Shown here: piece after piece, positions 37,094 to 45,182 of the stretch | Layout of the letters: the number at the start of each line of letters is the position of its first letter | How positions within the stretch are numbered: the first letter of the stretch is position 1 | Assembly: GCA_031399165.1 (NCBI GenBank) | Contig: JANNOO010000038.1 | Span: 1-64,000 of the forward strand | Source: JAKFWI01 sp031399165 | GTDB taxonomy: Bacteria; Pseudomonadota; Alphaproteobacteria; Caulobacterales; Aquidulcibacteraceae | Direction of reading: 5' to 3' | Length of the DNA: 64,000 nucleotides | The notes under the pieces: generated by a model | The model's input: the letters and a program-made list of their open reading frames with translations, nothing else | Database searches by the model: none | What the model was told of the DNA's origin: nothing | Position numbers and translations under genes: made by a program

Positions 37094-37240
37094 GAATACT
37101 TTCCGATCGGCTTTCACGAGCCGTTCTGCGCCAGCTACCAGCCGGAAGACCTTACCGCGCTGTTTGGCGAAGCGGGGCTTGTGCTGGAAGACATCAACCT
37201 CGCGTTTCTCACCAAGGCGATGCTGTTCCGGCGCGGCTGA
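37094..37240 (+). pseudogene. Stranded 3' tail of the SAM methyltransferase gene
   Basis: 49 codons, EYFPIGFHEPFCASYQ through LAFLTKAMLFRR and a stop, align with the last 50 residues of the 34775-35842 protein. Most DNA differences are silent, and this copy is GC-rich like the host genes, so it is probably the original tail. It begins at the shared bases GAATACTT, the probable junction. There is no start or upstream part, so no function is expected. Confidence 0.8.
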
Positions 37241-37281
37241 GCGCGCGTGCGACGTCTGAGTTTCATTCTGATCCCCAGCGG

Positions 37282-37740
37282 TCAGGCCCTCAGAAAGTGT
37301 CCGAAAGCATCTTCGATCGTTTCGATCGGATCTTCCAGGAGCGCGGTATTGAGCTGGATGGCTCGCGCGCGGGCGGGCTGCCAGAGCGGGCTTGACGAAA
37401 CGCGCGCCGGCGCGTTGCGCAACTCAATCTCCAGCGCCGGCCGGCCTCGCTTATCGCTGATGCGCTTCACGCCAGCCACGTCGCTCCACACCATATCTCC
37501 GAGACCTTCAATGCGCATGCTGGCGAACGAAAGTTGCAGCGCCGGTCGGCGCCGGCGGGTGTTGCTGCGCAGATAGGTGGCGACGGCGTATACCGCCAGC
37601 GTCACAAGCACAGCGGTGATGAGGTTTTTGAACAGGGCCACGGCTGGCACAAACACTAGCGGCAGGAACAGCAGACCCGGCCGCGGTGCAAAGAAAACGG
37701 TTGAGCGATAGCTCGAGGTGAAGACCTTGCCGCCGTTCAT
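37282..37740 (-). CDS. Small membrane protein with a soluble C-terminal domain
   Basis: 152 aa. A hydrophobic hairpin at about residues 22-57 is followed by a basic patch (RSNTRRRR) and a soluble domain of about 95 residues with a strand-rich start and a helical end. I do not recognise the family. ATG at 37740 overlaps the aroC stop by 4 bp, so it is cotranscribed with aroC. A homologous tail lies at 36938-37091. Confidence 0.75.
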   Translation of the reverse strand: MNGGKVFTSSYRSTVFFAPRPGLLFLPLVFVPAVALFKNLITAVLVTLAVYAVATYLRSNTRRRRPALQLSFASMRIEGLGDMVWSDVAGVKRISDKRGRPALEIELRNAPARVSSSPLWQPARARAIQLNTALLEDPIETIEDAFGHFLRA

Positions 37741-38834
37741 CGCCCGCCCATTTGTCCGCGGTGGCGCAGCATGTGATCGGCCAGCACGCAGGCCATCATG
37801 GCTTCGCCCACGGGCGCGGCGCGGATGCCGACGCAGGGATCGTGGCGTCCTTTCGTGGAAATTTCTGCGTTTGCGCCCCGCATATCAACCGTTTCGCGCG
37901 GCGTCAGGATCGAGGAGGTGGGTTTCACCGCAAAGCGCACGACAATATCTTGCCCGGTCGAAATGCCGCCGAGCACGCCGCCGGCATTGTTGGACTTGAA
38001 GATCGGTTTGCCGTCATCACCCGCGCGCATCTCGTCTGCATTCTCCTCCCCGGACAACGCAGCAGCGGCGAAGCCGGCGCCGATCTCCACGCCCTTTACC
38101 GCATTGATGCTCATCATCGCGGCGGCGAGGCCGGCGTCGAGCTTGCCGTAGATCGGGGCGCCGAGGCCAACAGGCACGCCGCTCGCGCGCACCTCCACGA
38201 TCGCGCCGGCGGACGAGCCCGCCTTGCGCGTCTGGTCGAGGAATTCTTCCCAGCGCCCGGCGGCGGCGGCGTCGGGACACCAGAACGGGTTGCGTTCGGT
38301 TTCGTCCCAATCCCATTTGTTCGCGTCGATCTTGTGCGGGCCGATCTGCACCAGCGCGCCGCGGATGACAATTCCATCGCCCAGCACCTTGCGCGCGACG
38401 GCGCCGGCCGCGACGCGCGCGGCGGTCTCGCGTGCGGAGCTCCTGCCGCCGCCGCGATAATCGCGCACGCCGTACTTCGCGGCGTAGACGTAATCGGCGT
38501 GACCGGGCCGGTAGAGATCGCGGATCTCGGAATAATCTTTCGAGCGCTGATCGACGTTCTCGATCTCCAGCGCGATCGGCGCACCCGTGGTGACTTGCCC
38601 CCCCGTGCGATCATCGCTGAACACGCCGGAGAGGATTTTCACCGCGTCGGGTTCCTGGCGCTGGGTAACGAAGCGCGACGTGCCAGGACGGCGCCGGTCG
38701 AGCCAGTGCTGGATGTCGGCGATGTCCAGCCGTACGCCCGGCGGGCAGCCGTCCACCACCGCGCCCAGCGCGGGCCCATGGCTCTCGCCCCAGGTAGTGA
38801 CGCGAAACAGATGGCCAAACGTGTTGTGGGACAT
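37737..38834 (-). CDS. aroC: Chorismate synthase
   Basis: 365 aa. FMN-dependent conversion of EPSP to chorismate, the last step of the shikimate pathway. The signatures GESHGPALGAVVDGCPPG, GRSSARETAARVAAGA and the C-terminal RGANAEISTKGRHDPC are intact. The start was set at 38834 (MSHNTFGHLFR); the longer frame upstream lacks family sequence. It is divergent from pdxH with about 80 bp between starts. Confidence 0.96.
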   Translation of the reverse strand: MSHNTFGHLFRVTTWGESHGPALGAVVDGCPPGVRLDIADIQHWLDRRRPGTSRFVTQRQEPDAVKILSGVFSDDRTGGQVTTGAPIALEIENVDQRSKDYSEIRDLYRPGHADYVYAAKYGVRDYRGGGRSSARETAARVAAGAVARKVLGDGIVIRGALVQIGPHKIDANKWDWDETERNPFWCPDAAAAGRWEEFLDQTRKAGSSAGAIVEVRASGVPVGLGAPIYGKLDAGLAAAMMSINAVKGVEIGAGFAAAALSGEENADEMRAGDDGKPIFKSNNAGGVLGGISTGQDIVVRFAVKPTSSILTPRETVDMRGANAEISTKGRHDPCVGIRAAPVGEAMMACVLADHMLRHRGQMGGR

Positions 38835-38913
38835 GAGGAAGCGCTTAGCAAAAGCCGCGCGGCGGCAGAAGCGATACCGTGACCCCTTAGCCCGAATTCG
38901 GTATGAGGGCGCC

Positions 38914-39576
38914 ATGACCGCAAAAATCCCCCCATCACCCTCGGACGCCGATTACGCGGCCGCTTTGGCGGCGAACGAGGCCGGCGTGGCGGAGGCGGAC
39001 GATCCGCTGGCGCTGTTCGGACAGTGGTTCGAAGAGGCCGTCAAGAAGGAGCTGAACGACCCCAACGCCATGGCGCTGGCGACGGTGGACGCAAGCGGCC
39101 TGCCGGACGTTCGGATGGTGCTGCTGAAGGATTTCGGCCCTTCGGGATTTACCTTCTACACCAACACAGAAAGCGCCAAGGGCCAGGAATTGGCCGCAAA
39201 TCCGCGCGCCGCGCTGAATTTTCACTGGAAGAGCCTGCGCCGCCAGGTGCGCGTGCGAGGAAATGTTGAGCGGGTGACGGCGGAGGAGGCCGATTCCTAT
39301 TTCGCCTCACGCGCTCGCGATGCGCGGATAGGGGCGTGGGCGTCGGCCCAGAGCCGGCCGCTGGCAGGCATGCTGGCGCTGGAATCGGCCGTGGCGCGAT
39401 ACGCGGAAAAATTCGGGCTGGGCGAGGTGCCGCGGCCTGCACATTGGAGCGGCTATCGCGTGGCGCCGCTGAGCATTGAGTTCTGGCGCGACCGGCCATT
39501 CCGCCTGCACGAGCGGATCCGGTATCAGCGCAACGGACCGGGGCAGGATTGGCAGGTCTCCCGGCTGTTTCCCTGA
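38914..39576 (+). CDS. pdxH: Pyridoxamine 5'-phosphate oxidase
   Basis: 220 aa FMN enzyme that makes pyridoxal 5'-phosphate. MALATVDASGLPDVRMVLLKDF, FYTNTESAKGQEL, the RQVRVRGNVERV strand and the C-terminal RLHERIRYQR with RLFP are typical. The ATG at 38914 fits the usual N-terminus length. The product supplies PLP to enzymes such as SerC and MetY in this window. Confidence 0.95.
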   Translation: MTAKIPPSPSDADYAAALAANEAGVAEADDPLALFGQWFEEAVKKELNDPNAMALATVDASGLPDVRMVLLKDFGPSGFTFYTNTESAKGQELAANPRAALNFHWKSLRRQVRVRGNVERVTAEEADSYFASRARDARIGAWASAQSRPLAGMLALESAVARYAEKFGLGEVPRPAHWSGYRVAPLSIEFWRDRPFRLHERIRYQRNGPGQDWQVSRLFP

Positions 39577-39643
39577 ATGTAAATTAACCCATTATTCAGC
39601 GCATCGCGGCGAATCTTGTTAAGATTGCGGCAAGGAGCCGGAC

Positions 39644-40120
39644 ATGCGGGCCAAGATGCGGGATTGGATGCGTTACGCTGCGGGACTGATAGCGGCGGTG
39701 GCGACGGTGGCGGCGATGGCCAGGGCGCTGCGCGGGCCGGCCGAGGAGCCGCGCGTTCGTGAAATCAACGCCATTGCTGCACGCGACGCTACGACCGTGC
39801 GGATATCGGAAGCGCGCGCGTTTTCCCTGTGGAGCGGCGGGCGGATCGTCGAATGCCTGGCGCCGGCGCATTATGCAGGCGCGGCCAATGGCGCACGGTT
39901 TGGCGCGGTGATGCGCCTGGCGCGGGCGGGCGAAGCGCTTTCGCCGGCGATCGTCGAACTGGCTGTGCTGCCGCTACGTAAAACGCAGATCACGCTTACC
40001 GCCGAGCACGACGCGGCGCCCAACGTGGTCAAGTTCACGCCGGCGATGCCCGCGCGCGTACGCGTCAGCCGTCACGCCAACTCGCCGGGCCTGGAACTGG
40101 CCGCGCTGCTGGCAGCCTGA
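39644..40120 (+). CDS. Hypothetical membrane-anchored protein
   Basis: 158 aa. One N-terminal hydrophobic segment (about residues 10-27) and a soluble part that may be a beta-sandwich. AAGGAG precedes ATG 39644 at good spacing. I do not recognise a family. A GAATC (GANTC) site and TTAA half-sites occur in the upstream 60 bp, but no complete CtrA box. Confidence 0.6.
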   Translation: MRAKMRDWMRYAAGLIAAVATVAAMARALRGPAEEPRVREINAIAARDATTVRISEARAFSLWSGGRIVECLAPAHYAGAANGARFGAVMRLARAGEALSPAIVELAVLPLRKTQITLTAEHDAAPNVVKFTPAMPARVRVSRHANSPGLELAALLAA

Positions 40121-40182
40121 TCGCCTTTCACTGACGGTCCAAGTGCGGCATGCTCCCCGCTGAAAAAACGGGAGGATAGCCC

Positions 40183-41829
40183 ATGCAAGGGCTGATGCAG
40201 GATTGGCCGCTAACGGTGGACCGTGCGCTGGCGCACGCCCGCGCACTCAATCCGCGCCGCGAAATCGTCACCCGCAGCGTTGAAGGGCCGATTGTCCGCG
40301 AAAATTACGCGCAGATGTGGGATCGCTCGAAACAGCTCTCGCATGCGCTGGGCGAACTCGGCGTCACGCTCGGCGATCGCGTCGCGACTTTGGCGTGGAA
40401 CACCGCGCGCCATATGGAAACCTGGTACGGCGCGATGGGAATCGGCGCCGTGGTGCATACGCTCAACCCGCGTCTGCATCCCGAACAGCTGGTGTGGATC
40501 GTGACGCATGGCGGCGCCGAGACGCTGTTCACCGATCTCACGTTTCTGCCGCTGCTGGAGAAAATCCAGGATCATCTGACGCTGGTGAAGCGTTTCGTTG
40601 TGTACGCGGACGTGCTTCCCGCGACGACGCTGCGCAACGCCGTCGCGTACGAAAAACTGATCGAAGGCCGCCCGCTCGATACGCCCTGGGGCCAGTTCGA
40701 CGAGCAGACGGCGGCGGGGCTTTGCTACACCTCCGGCACGACCGGCCAGCCGAAAGGCGTGCTGTATTCGCATCGCTCGAATCTGCTGCACGCGATGGCG
40801 GTGAACCAGGGCGATGCATGGGGGCTGCGCGCGAAGGATTGCGTGCTGGCGGTGGTGCCGATGTTCCACGCCAATGGCTGGACGCTGCCGTTCGTTGCGC
40901 CGATGACCGGCATGAAAATGGTGATGCCCGGCGCCAAGCTCGATCCGCAAAGTCTCTACGAATTGATCGAGGCCGAAGGTGTGACGATGGCCGCTGGCGT
41001 GCCCACGATCTGGGCCGCGCTGGTGGCTTACATGCAGGCGAACAAGTTGAAGCCCAGAACGCTGGAGCGCGTTCTGGTCGGCGGCGCGGCGGCTTCGGAG
41101 AATCTGGTGCGTGCGTTCGAGGCTGATTTCGGCATCGAGGTAACACACGCCTGGGGCATGACGGAGATGAGTCCCGGCGGCACCAGCGGCACGCTCTGCC
41201 CGATCATGATCGAACGCAGCCACGACGAACGCATCCGTCAGAAAACCCGGCAGGGGCGGGCGCTGTTCACCGTTGAAATGCGCATCGCCGATGATGATGG
41301 CGCCGAAGTTGCCCATGACGGCCAGACGCCGGGGCGCTTGCTGGTGCGCGGGCCGGCGATTTCGAAAGCCTATTTCCGCGGCGAGGGCGCGCGCAATCCC
41401 GATGGCACGGTGCTGGAAGCCGATGGCTTCTTCGACACCGGAGACATCGCCACGATCGATGAAGCAGGCTACCTCCACATCACCGACCGCGCGAAGGATC
41501 TGATCAAATCCGGCGGCGAATGGATTTCCTCGATCGAGATCGAAAACATTGTGCTGGGCGCGCCGGGCGTGGCGTGCGCGGCGGTGATTGGCGCGAAACA
41601 TCCGAAATGGGACGAGCGCCCTTTACTTCTTGTGGAGGCTAAGGCCGGGGCCGCGCCGGCGCGCGATGCGCTGCTGGCGTTTCTCGACGGCAAGATCGCC
41701 AAATGGTGGATGCCGGACGATGTCGTGATGGTGGAGAAAATCCCGCTCGGCCCGACCGGCAAGATCGACAAACTCGCGCTGCGCAAGCAGTTCGGAGATT
41801 ATGTGCTGCCGGGAATTGGGGGGAATTGA
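40183..41829 (+). CDS. AMP-dependent acyl-CoA synthetase (fatty-acid CoA ligase family)
   Basis: 548 aa. The P-loop is YTSGTTGQPKGVLYSH, with HAWGMTEMSPGG and the C-terminal FDTGDIATIDEAGYLHITDRAKD and GPTGKIDKLALRK containing the catalytic lysine. It activates a carboxylic acid, probably a medium- or long-chain fatty acid, with ATP and CoA; chain length cannot be told. GGGAGGA precedes the start. The stop overlaps the next gene's TTG (TTGA). Confidence 0.92.
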   Translation: MQGLMQDWPLTVDRALAHARALNPRREIVTRSVEGPIVRENYAQMWDRSKQLSHALGELGVTLGDRVATLAWNTARHMETWYGAMGIGAVVHTLNPRLHPEQLVWIVTHGGAETLFTDLTFLPLLEKIQDHLTLVKRFVVYADVLPATTLRNAVAYEKLIEGRPLDTPWGQFDEQTAAGLCYTSGTTGQPKGVLYSHRSNLLHAMAVNQGDAWGLRAKDCVLAVVPMFHANGWTLPFVAPMTGMKMVMPGAKLDPQSLYELIEAEGVTMAAGVPTIWAALVAYMQANKLKPRTLERVLVGGAAASENLVRAFEADFGIEVTHAWGMTEMSPGGTSGTLCPIMIERSHDERIRQKTRQGRALFTVEMRIADDDGAEVAHDGQTPGRLLVRGPAISKAYFRGEGARNPDGTVLEADGFFDTGDIATIDEAGYLHITDRAKDLIKSGGEWISSIEIENIVLGAPGVACAAVIGAKHPKWDERPLLLVEAKAGAAPARDALLAFLDGKIAKWWMPDDVVMVEKIPLGPTGKIDKLALRKQFGDYVLPGIGGN

Positions 41830-42401
41830 GGGACACAATACCTAATTTCATAAGATCATTGGCCAGCGACAAGGCCGGCTACATCGCCTACCGCACGGCG
41901 GACGCCAACACTCTGATCAACGCTGGCGCATTTATGTCGGTGTCCGATCTGCTGAAGCAGCTGATGGGCGGCGACGTCTATGTAAAGCGCGCGCTGGCCA
42001 GCACGATCCTGCAAGCGGGCGGCGATCCGGCGGCGCTCGGGCAGTTCGGTTCGTTCGACATGAACGTGCTGACCGGCAATCTCTCCACCGCCGCCGATTA
42101 CGCCTCCTATCTGCAAAACAGCGCCGCCATCAACGCGCTAATCGCCGCCGAACCGGAAAGCGCGTTCTCCGCCGGCTGGCTCATCACCTTCGCCCGCGTT
42201 ATGGAATTGGGCCTCGACAGACGCGCCGCCACCGATTGGGTCGGCGGCTGGAACGTCTTCCTCGACGAAACCGCGGATGGCGCGATCGACGGCGCGGCGT
42301 TTGTTCCGAGCAATCTTTCGTTTGAGCTCGACCCCGACACGAATGAACGCTTGTTCGTTCCGGACAATGACAACGAAATCATACACAGGCGCGCCGCGTG
42401 A
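41826..42401 (+). CDS. Hypothetical protein coupled to the acyl-CoA ligase gene
   Basis: 191 aa if started at TTG 41826, which overlaps the ligase stop (TTGA) and lies just after GGGGGGGAA. An ATG later in the frame (MSVSDLLKQL) is an alternative. The product is mostly helical, Ala-rich, with no signal peptide or membrane segment, and has an acidic C-terminus (ELDPDTNERLFVPDNDNE). I do not recognise it. The frame is clearly coding by third-base GC. Confidence 0.6.
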   Translation: MRDTIPNFIRSLASDKAGYIAYRTADANTLINAGAFMSVSDLLKQLMGGDVYVKRALASTILQAGGDPAALGQFGSFDMNVLTGNLSTAADYASYLQNSAAINALIAAEPESAFSAGWLITFARVMELGLDRRAATDWVGGWNVFLDETADGAIDGAAFVPSNLSFELDPDTNERLFVPDNDNEIIHRRAA

Positions 42402-42482
42402 ACTTTATAAAACAGCGCAGGGTTGCGCTTGCGGCTTAGCCTGTTTCTTTTAAGTTGTCCGCAAAACAAGGGGCGGTGGGAG

Positions 42483-42608
42483 ATGATCAAGCTTGAACCC
42501 GGCCTTGCCGCTACCGCAGAAATAAAGACCAGGCGCCGCAGGATCATAGAATATCTGCTGAGCCCGCTCGCAAGATGCGTGAGCGAGGCGGGGAGGGAGA
42601 TACAAGAG
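42483..42608 (+). pseudogene. C-terminal fragment of a HlyD-type secretion adaptor
   Basis: About 40 codons, KLEPGLAATAEIKT followed by RRRRIIEYLLSPL and SEAGRE, match the extreme C-terminus of HlyD-family membrane fusion proteins of type I secretion systems (usual form PGM-TAEIKTG-R-VIEYLLSPL). Nothing of the hairpin or anchor domains is nearby. The frame has no stop and runs into the next gene. The region 42400-43100 is AT-richer than its neighbours. A remnant of a lost type I secretion locus is the likeliest reading. Confidence 0.65.
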
Positions 42609-43076
42609 GTGAGGAGGCGGCGAAGACCGGACCAACAATTTATTGCAGCCCTTGGATTATGCGCATTGGCTTTCGGATGCGCCAAGCCTCAGTTGCTTTC
42701 TGAGGAGGCAAAGCGAGGAGAAGTGCTAGAGAAAACCCTCAACTCCGCATCTGGACCGATTGGCTTTAATGACGCCTTTGGTGAGCGCGACCTTCTCTAC
42801 ATATGTGTCATGGACGAGTACACAGATACAAAAACTGCCTTGGACTTCTTAATTTTCAAGGGGCGTTGGGCCGATTCAAACAGACATCAGATAGAGGAGG
42901 TGTATGTGCCCGAAGGCCGCAAAGGTCTTCTATTGGTATTTCCTGATCGCTGGGTTCTGGTGACTGTTTTGCACGGCGTTATTTCGCAGTTCAATCGATG
43001 CTTTTCCGCTGACGGTGAATTCGTTCGGAATAGCGATCGCACATGGTCGATCACGGGTAAGTCGTTTCTAGAATAA
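42609..43076 (+). CDS. Putative lipoprotein
   Basis: 155 aa from GTG 42609, preceded by GGGAGGGAGA 8 nt upstream. The N-terminus is RRRR followed by a hydrophobic stretch ending in LAFGC (Cys24), a lipobox-like site. The mature part is about 130 residues with strand-rich character and one more Cys pair spread apart. I do not recognise the family. It is in frame with the HlyD fragment before it, and without the GTG start would be a fusion of 198 codons from ATG 42483. Confidence 0.55.
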   Translation: MRRRRRPDQQFIAALGLCALAFGCAKPQLLSEEAKRGEVLEKTLNSASGPIGFNDAFGERDLLYICVMDEYTDTKTALDFLIFKGRWADSNRHQIEEVYVPEGRKGLLLVFPDRWVLVTVLHGVISQFNRCFSADGEFVRNSDRTWSITGKSFLE

Positions 43077-43311
43077 GGCAAGTAAGATGGCCAATTCACG
43101 AATTCAGGCGCCTTTCATCGAAAACGGGGACACACACCAATTAACGGCATCCGCCTCATCCGCTAGCCACTCCTAAAGTCGCGCCTGCGCTGCATCAACT
43201 CACGCCTATCCCACAGAACGCCTCACCCAACCACCAGGGCGCAAACGCATTTTCCAGCGCGCCGCCAAACTAATCCGGCGCACCTCCGCGCTGGCGTATC
43301 ATCCGCGCGGA

Positions 43312-43785
43312 ATGAAGCACACGACCCGCCCCCGTCTGCCGTCAGAACAGCGCATTCAGCGCCTCAGCCTTTGGCTGGCGCTGACGATCGCGTGGTTCGC
43401 GGCGCATGTGCTGGCGCATCTGGCGCCGCGCGCGGCGCGGGGCGTGCTGATGGAATACGCGCGCCACGCCCGGCTGTTGCTGCTGATCCGCGCCGTGAGG
43501 GCCGTCTCGTTTCGCCGTGGCGCCATGCATGCGGATATGCGCCGTCTCACCTGCCGCGCCGTTTTTGGCGGAGCGTTGCGCCGCGCGCTGCGCAAAGGCG
43601 CGCTCAGGGACCGTATCCGCGCGCTCTGCGCAGCGCTCGCAGCGCCTGAACGCTGGATCGCGCATATCGCAAGACGGTTGCAGCGCGGTTTCACCAAACT
43701 CCGCCGCCTGCCGGCGCCGCGCCGGACGCGCGTAAACGCAAATGCGCAAGCGCCGCATGAGACCACCGTCGTCAACACTTCCTAG
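43312..43785 (+). CDS. Hypothetical basic protein
   Basis: 157 aa, very Arg-rich, with one hydrophobic stretch at about residues 22-40 and a helical C-terminal half. I do not recognise it; a long antisense frame exists but is less gene-like. The 235 bp upstream (43077-43311) show no gene or clear signal. Moderate confidence only. Confidence 0.5.
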   Translation: MKHTTRPRLPSEQRIQRLSLWLALTIAWFAAHVLAHLAPRAARGVLMEYARHARLLLLIRAVRAVSFRRGAMHADMRRLTCRAVFGGALRRALRKGALRDRIRALCAALAAPERWIAHIARRLQRGFTKLRRLPAPRRTRVNANAQAPHETTVVNTS

Positions 43786-43869
43786 CGGGATTAGGCGCCG
43801 CGCCGAAGTTTTCCGCACACGGAGCGTGAGCCCGTGGCTGCGAAGGTGTGCGTGGAGGTCAGACTCCAT

Positions 43870-43890
43870 CCTTCCCCTCGACGGGGAAGG
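43870..43890. repeat. Dispersed palindromic element, copy 1
   Basis: CCTTCCCC (43870-43877) and GGGGAAGG (43883-43890) around TCGAC, followed by about 40 nt ending in GGCGGAGGGGGATGGGG. The same layout recurs inverted at 44017-44037 and again at 56346. The 290-bp gap 43786-44076 is mostly made of this element pair and holds no gene. Confidence 0.65.
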
Positions 43891-44016
43891 CTCCCGACGC
43901 TCGCGAAAGCGGGCGGAGGGGGATGGGGCGTGGGCGTGACGATGACGGTGAGCCACATGAGGCGCTACGCAAAACTCACGGCAGCACCCCACCCGGCTCA
44001 GGCTGCGCCTTCGCCA

Positions 44017-44037
44017 CCCTCCCCATGGAGGGGAGGG
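44017..44037. repeat. Dispersed palindromic element, copy 2 (inverted)
   Basis: CCCTCCCC (44017-44024) and GGGGAGGG (44030-44037). Read on the minus strand it is followed by TGGCGAAGGCGCAGCC and CGGGTGGGG, the same order as copy 1, so copies 1 and 2 face each other. Confidence 0.65.
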
Positions 44038-44076
44038 ATGGCCGTAAATGACAAGGCGTGTGCGTTGCAGAACCGC

Positions 44077-44976
44077 TCAATCCAGCAACCAATAGCGCGC
44101 AGCGATCGTTGGTTCGCCGTCGCATCCAGCGCGCCCGTCGCGGATAAGCCGGATCATCTGGCCGAGCACGGAATGACACGCGGCCGCGTGCAGCACGGGA
44201 TTCACGCCGGCGTACATGATCGCCACCATCGCGGGAATGTCGCTCCGGCCCGCGCGCAAATGCGCCACGATCTGGGCTTCACGGTCGAGCCGGTGGGCGA
44301 TCAGCGCCTCGATGAACGGGCGCGGCGCGTTGACCGGCGGGCCGTGCGTCGGCCACAGCGCCGCAAAATCGCGGTCGCGGATTTTCGCGAGGCTGGAGAG
44401 ATATTCGTCCATGTCGCCATCGGGCGGGACGATCACGGTGGTGGACCAGCCCATGATGTGATCGCCGCAGAACAACGCATTCTCCTCGCGCAAAGCCAGA
44501 CACACATGATCGGAGGTATGGCCCGGCGTGGTGATCGCCTCCAGCGTCCAGCCGCGGCCCGCGATAACGTCGCCATCCATCAGCGCGATGCCGGGCCGGA
44601 AGGAAAGGTCGTCACCTTCCTCGGTCGCCGGGCCGGAACTTGCCGCGCCGCGCACGGCGATGCCCGTGCCGTAAATCTGCGCCCCGGTAAGCTGCGCGAG
44701 CGGGCGGGCCATCGGTGCATGATCGAGATGGCGGTGGGTGACGAAGATGTGGCTGACGCGTTCCCCGGCCAGGGCGCGCTGCAGCATGGCGAGCTGGCCC
44801 GGTTGATCAGGCCCCGGATCGATCACCGCCACGTCGCCGGCGCCGATGATGTAAACGCCAGTGCCGTGAAACGTGAACGGGCCGGGATTGCTCGTCACGA
44901 CGCGGCGGATCAGCGGGCTCACCTGCTGCACCACGCCGTACTCGAAGCTCATGTCGCGGACGTAGGGGATCGCCAT
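44077..44976 (-). CDS. MBL-fold metallo-hydrolase (LACTB2-like)
   Basis: 299 aa. The metal-binding motif THRHLDH (His81, His83, Asp85, His86), TTPGHTSDHV and FCGDHIMGWS are those of the glyoxalase II/LACTB2 branch of the metallo-beta-lactamase fold. The C-terminal winged region has the helices typical of LACTB2-like proteins. The substrate may be a thioester or RNA and is unknown. No signal peptide, so cytosolic. Confidence 0.9.
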   Translation of the reverse strand: MAIPYVRDMSFEYGVVQQVSPLIRRVVTSNPGPFTFHGTGVYIIGAGDVAVIDPGPDQPGQLAMLQRALAGERVSHIFVTHRHLDHAPMARPLAQLTGAQIYGTGIAVRGAASSGPATEEGDDLSFRPGIALMDGDVIAGRGWTLEAITTPGHTSDHVCLALREENALFCGDHIMGWSTTVIVPPDGDMDEYLSSLAKIRDRDFAALWPTHGPPVNAPRPFIEALIAHRLDREAQIVAHLRAGRSDIPAMVAIMYAGVNPVLHAAACHSVLGQMIRLIRDGRAGCDGEPTIAARYWLLD

Positions 44977-45029
44977 GGGCTGAGTTAACCCTCCCGTGCG
45001 GCGCGCACAAATCTTGCTTGATGCGCGCC

Positions 45030-45182
45030 ATGGCGGAACGATTGATTGATGCCGGGCTGTTTGTCGCTGCGCGCGCGTGGGTGATCGCCGCGACGCTGCT
45101 CGCGATCATGGCGCTTAACCTCATCAGCGGCGCGGGCGGGCAAGCCGGTCACCCCGAACGGGTGGTCGTGCCGATCGGCTAG
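45030..45182 (+). CDS. Small single-span membrane protein, 50 aa
   Basis: ATG 45030 (or 45021, giving 53 aa) to TAG 45180-45182. The product starts MAERLIDAGLFVAARAW, has one hydrophobic span (about 10-32) and a short hydrophilic tail. No good ribosome binding site is seen. It overlaps the convergent gene end by 4 bp, a typical spacing for real genes in this window. Confidence 0.45.
   Translation: MAERLIDAGLFVAARAWVIAATLLAIMALNLISGAGGQAGHPERVVVPIG

Noticed and set aside
39580..39620. CtrA-like box (TTAA-N7-TTCA) and a GANTC site before 39644
   Set aside because: Only one half-site fits the consensus, and GANTC is expected by chance; too weak to report as regulation.
40210..41601. 463-codon minus-strand ORF antisense to the acyl-CoA ligase
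   Set aside because: Arg/His-rich shadow of a clear ligase gene.
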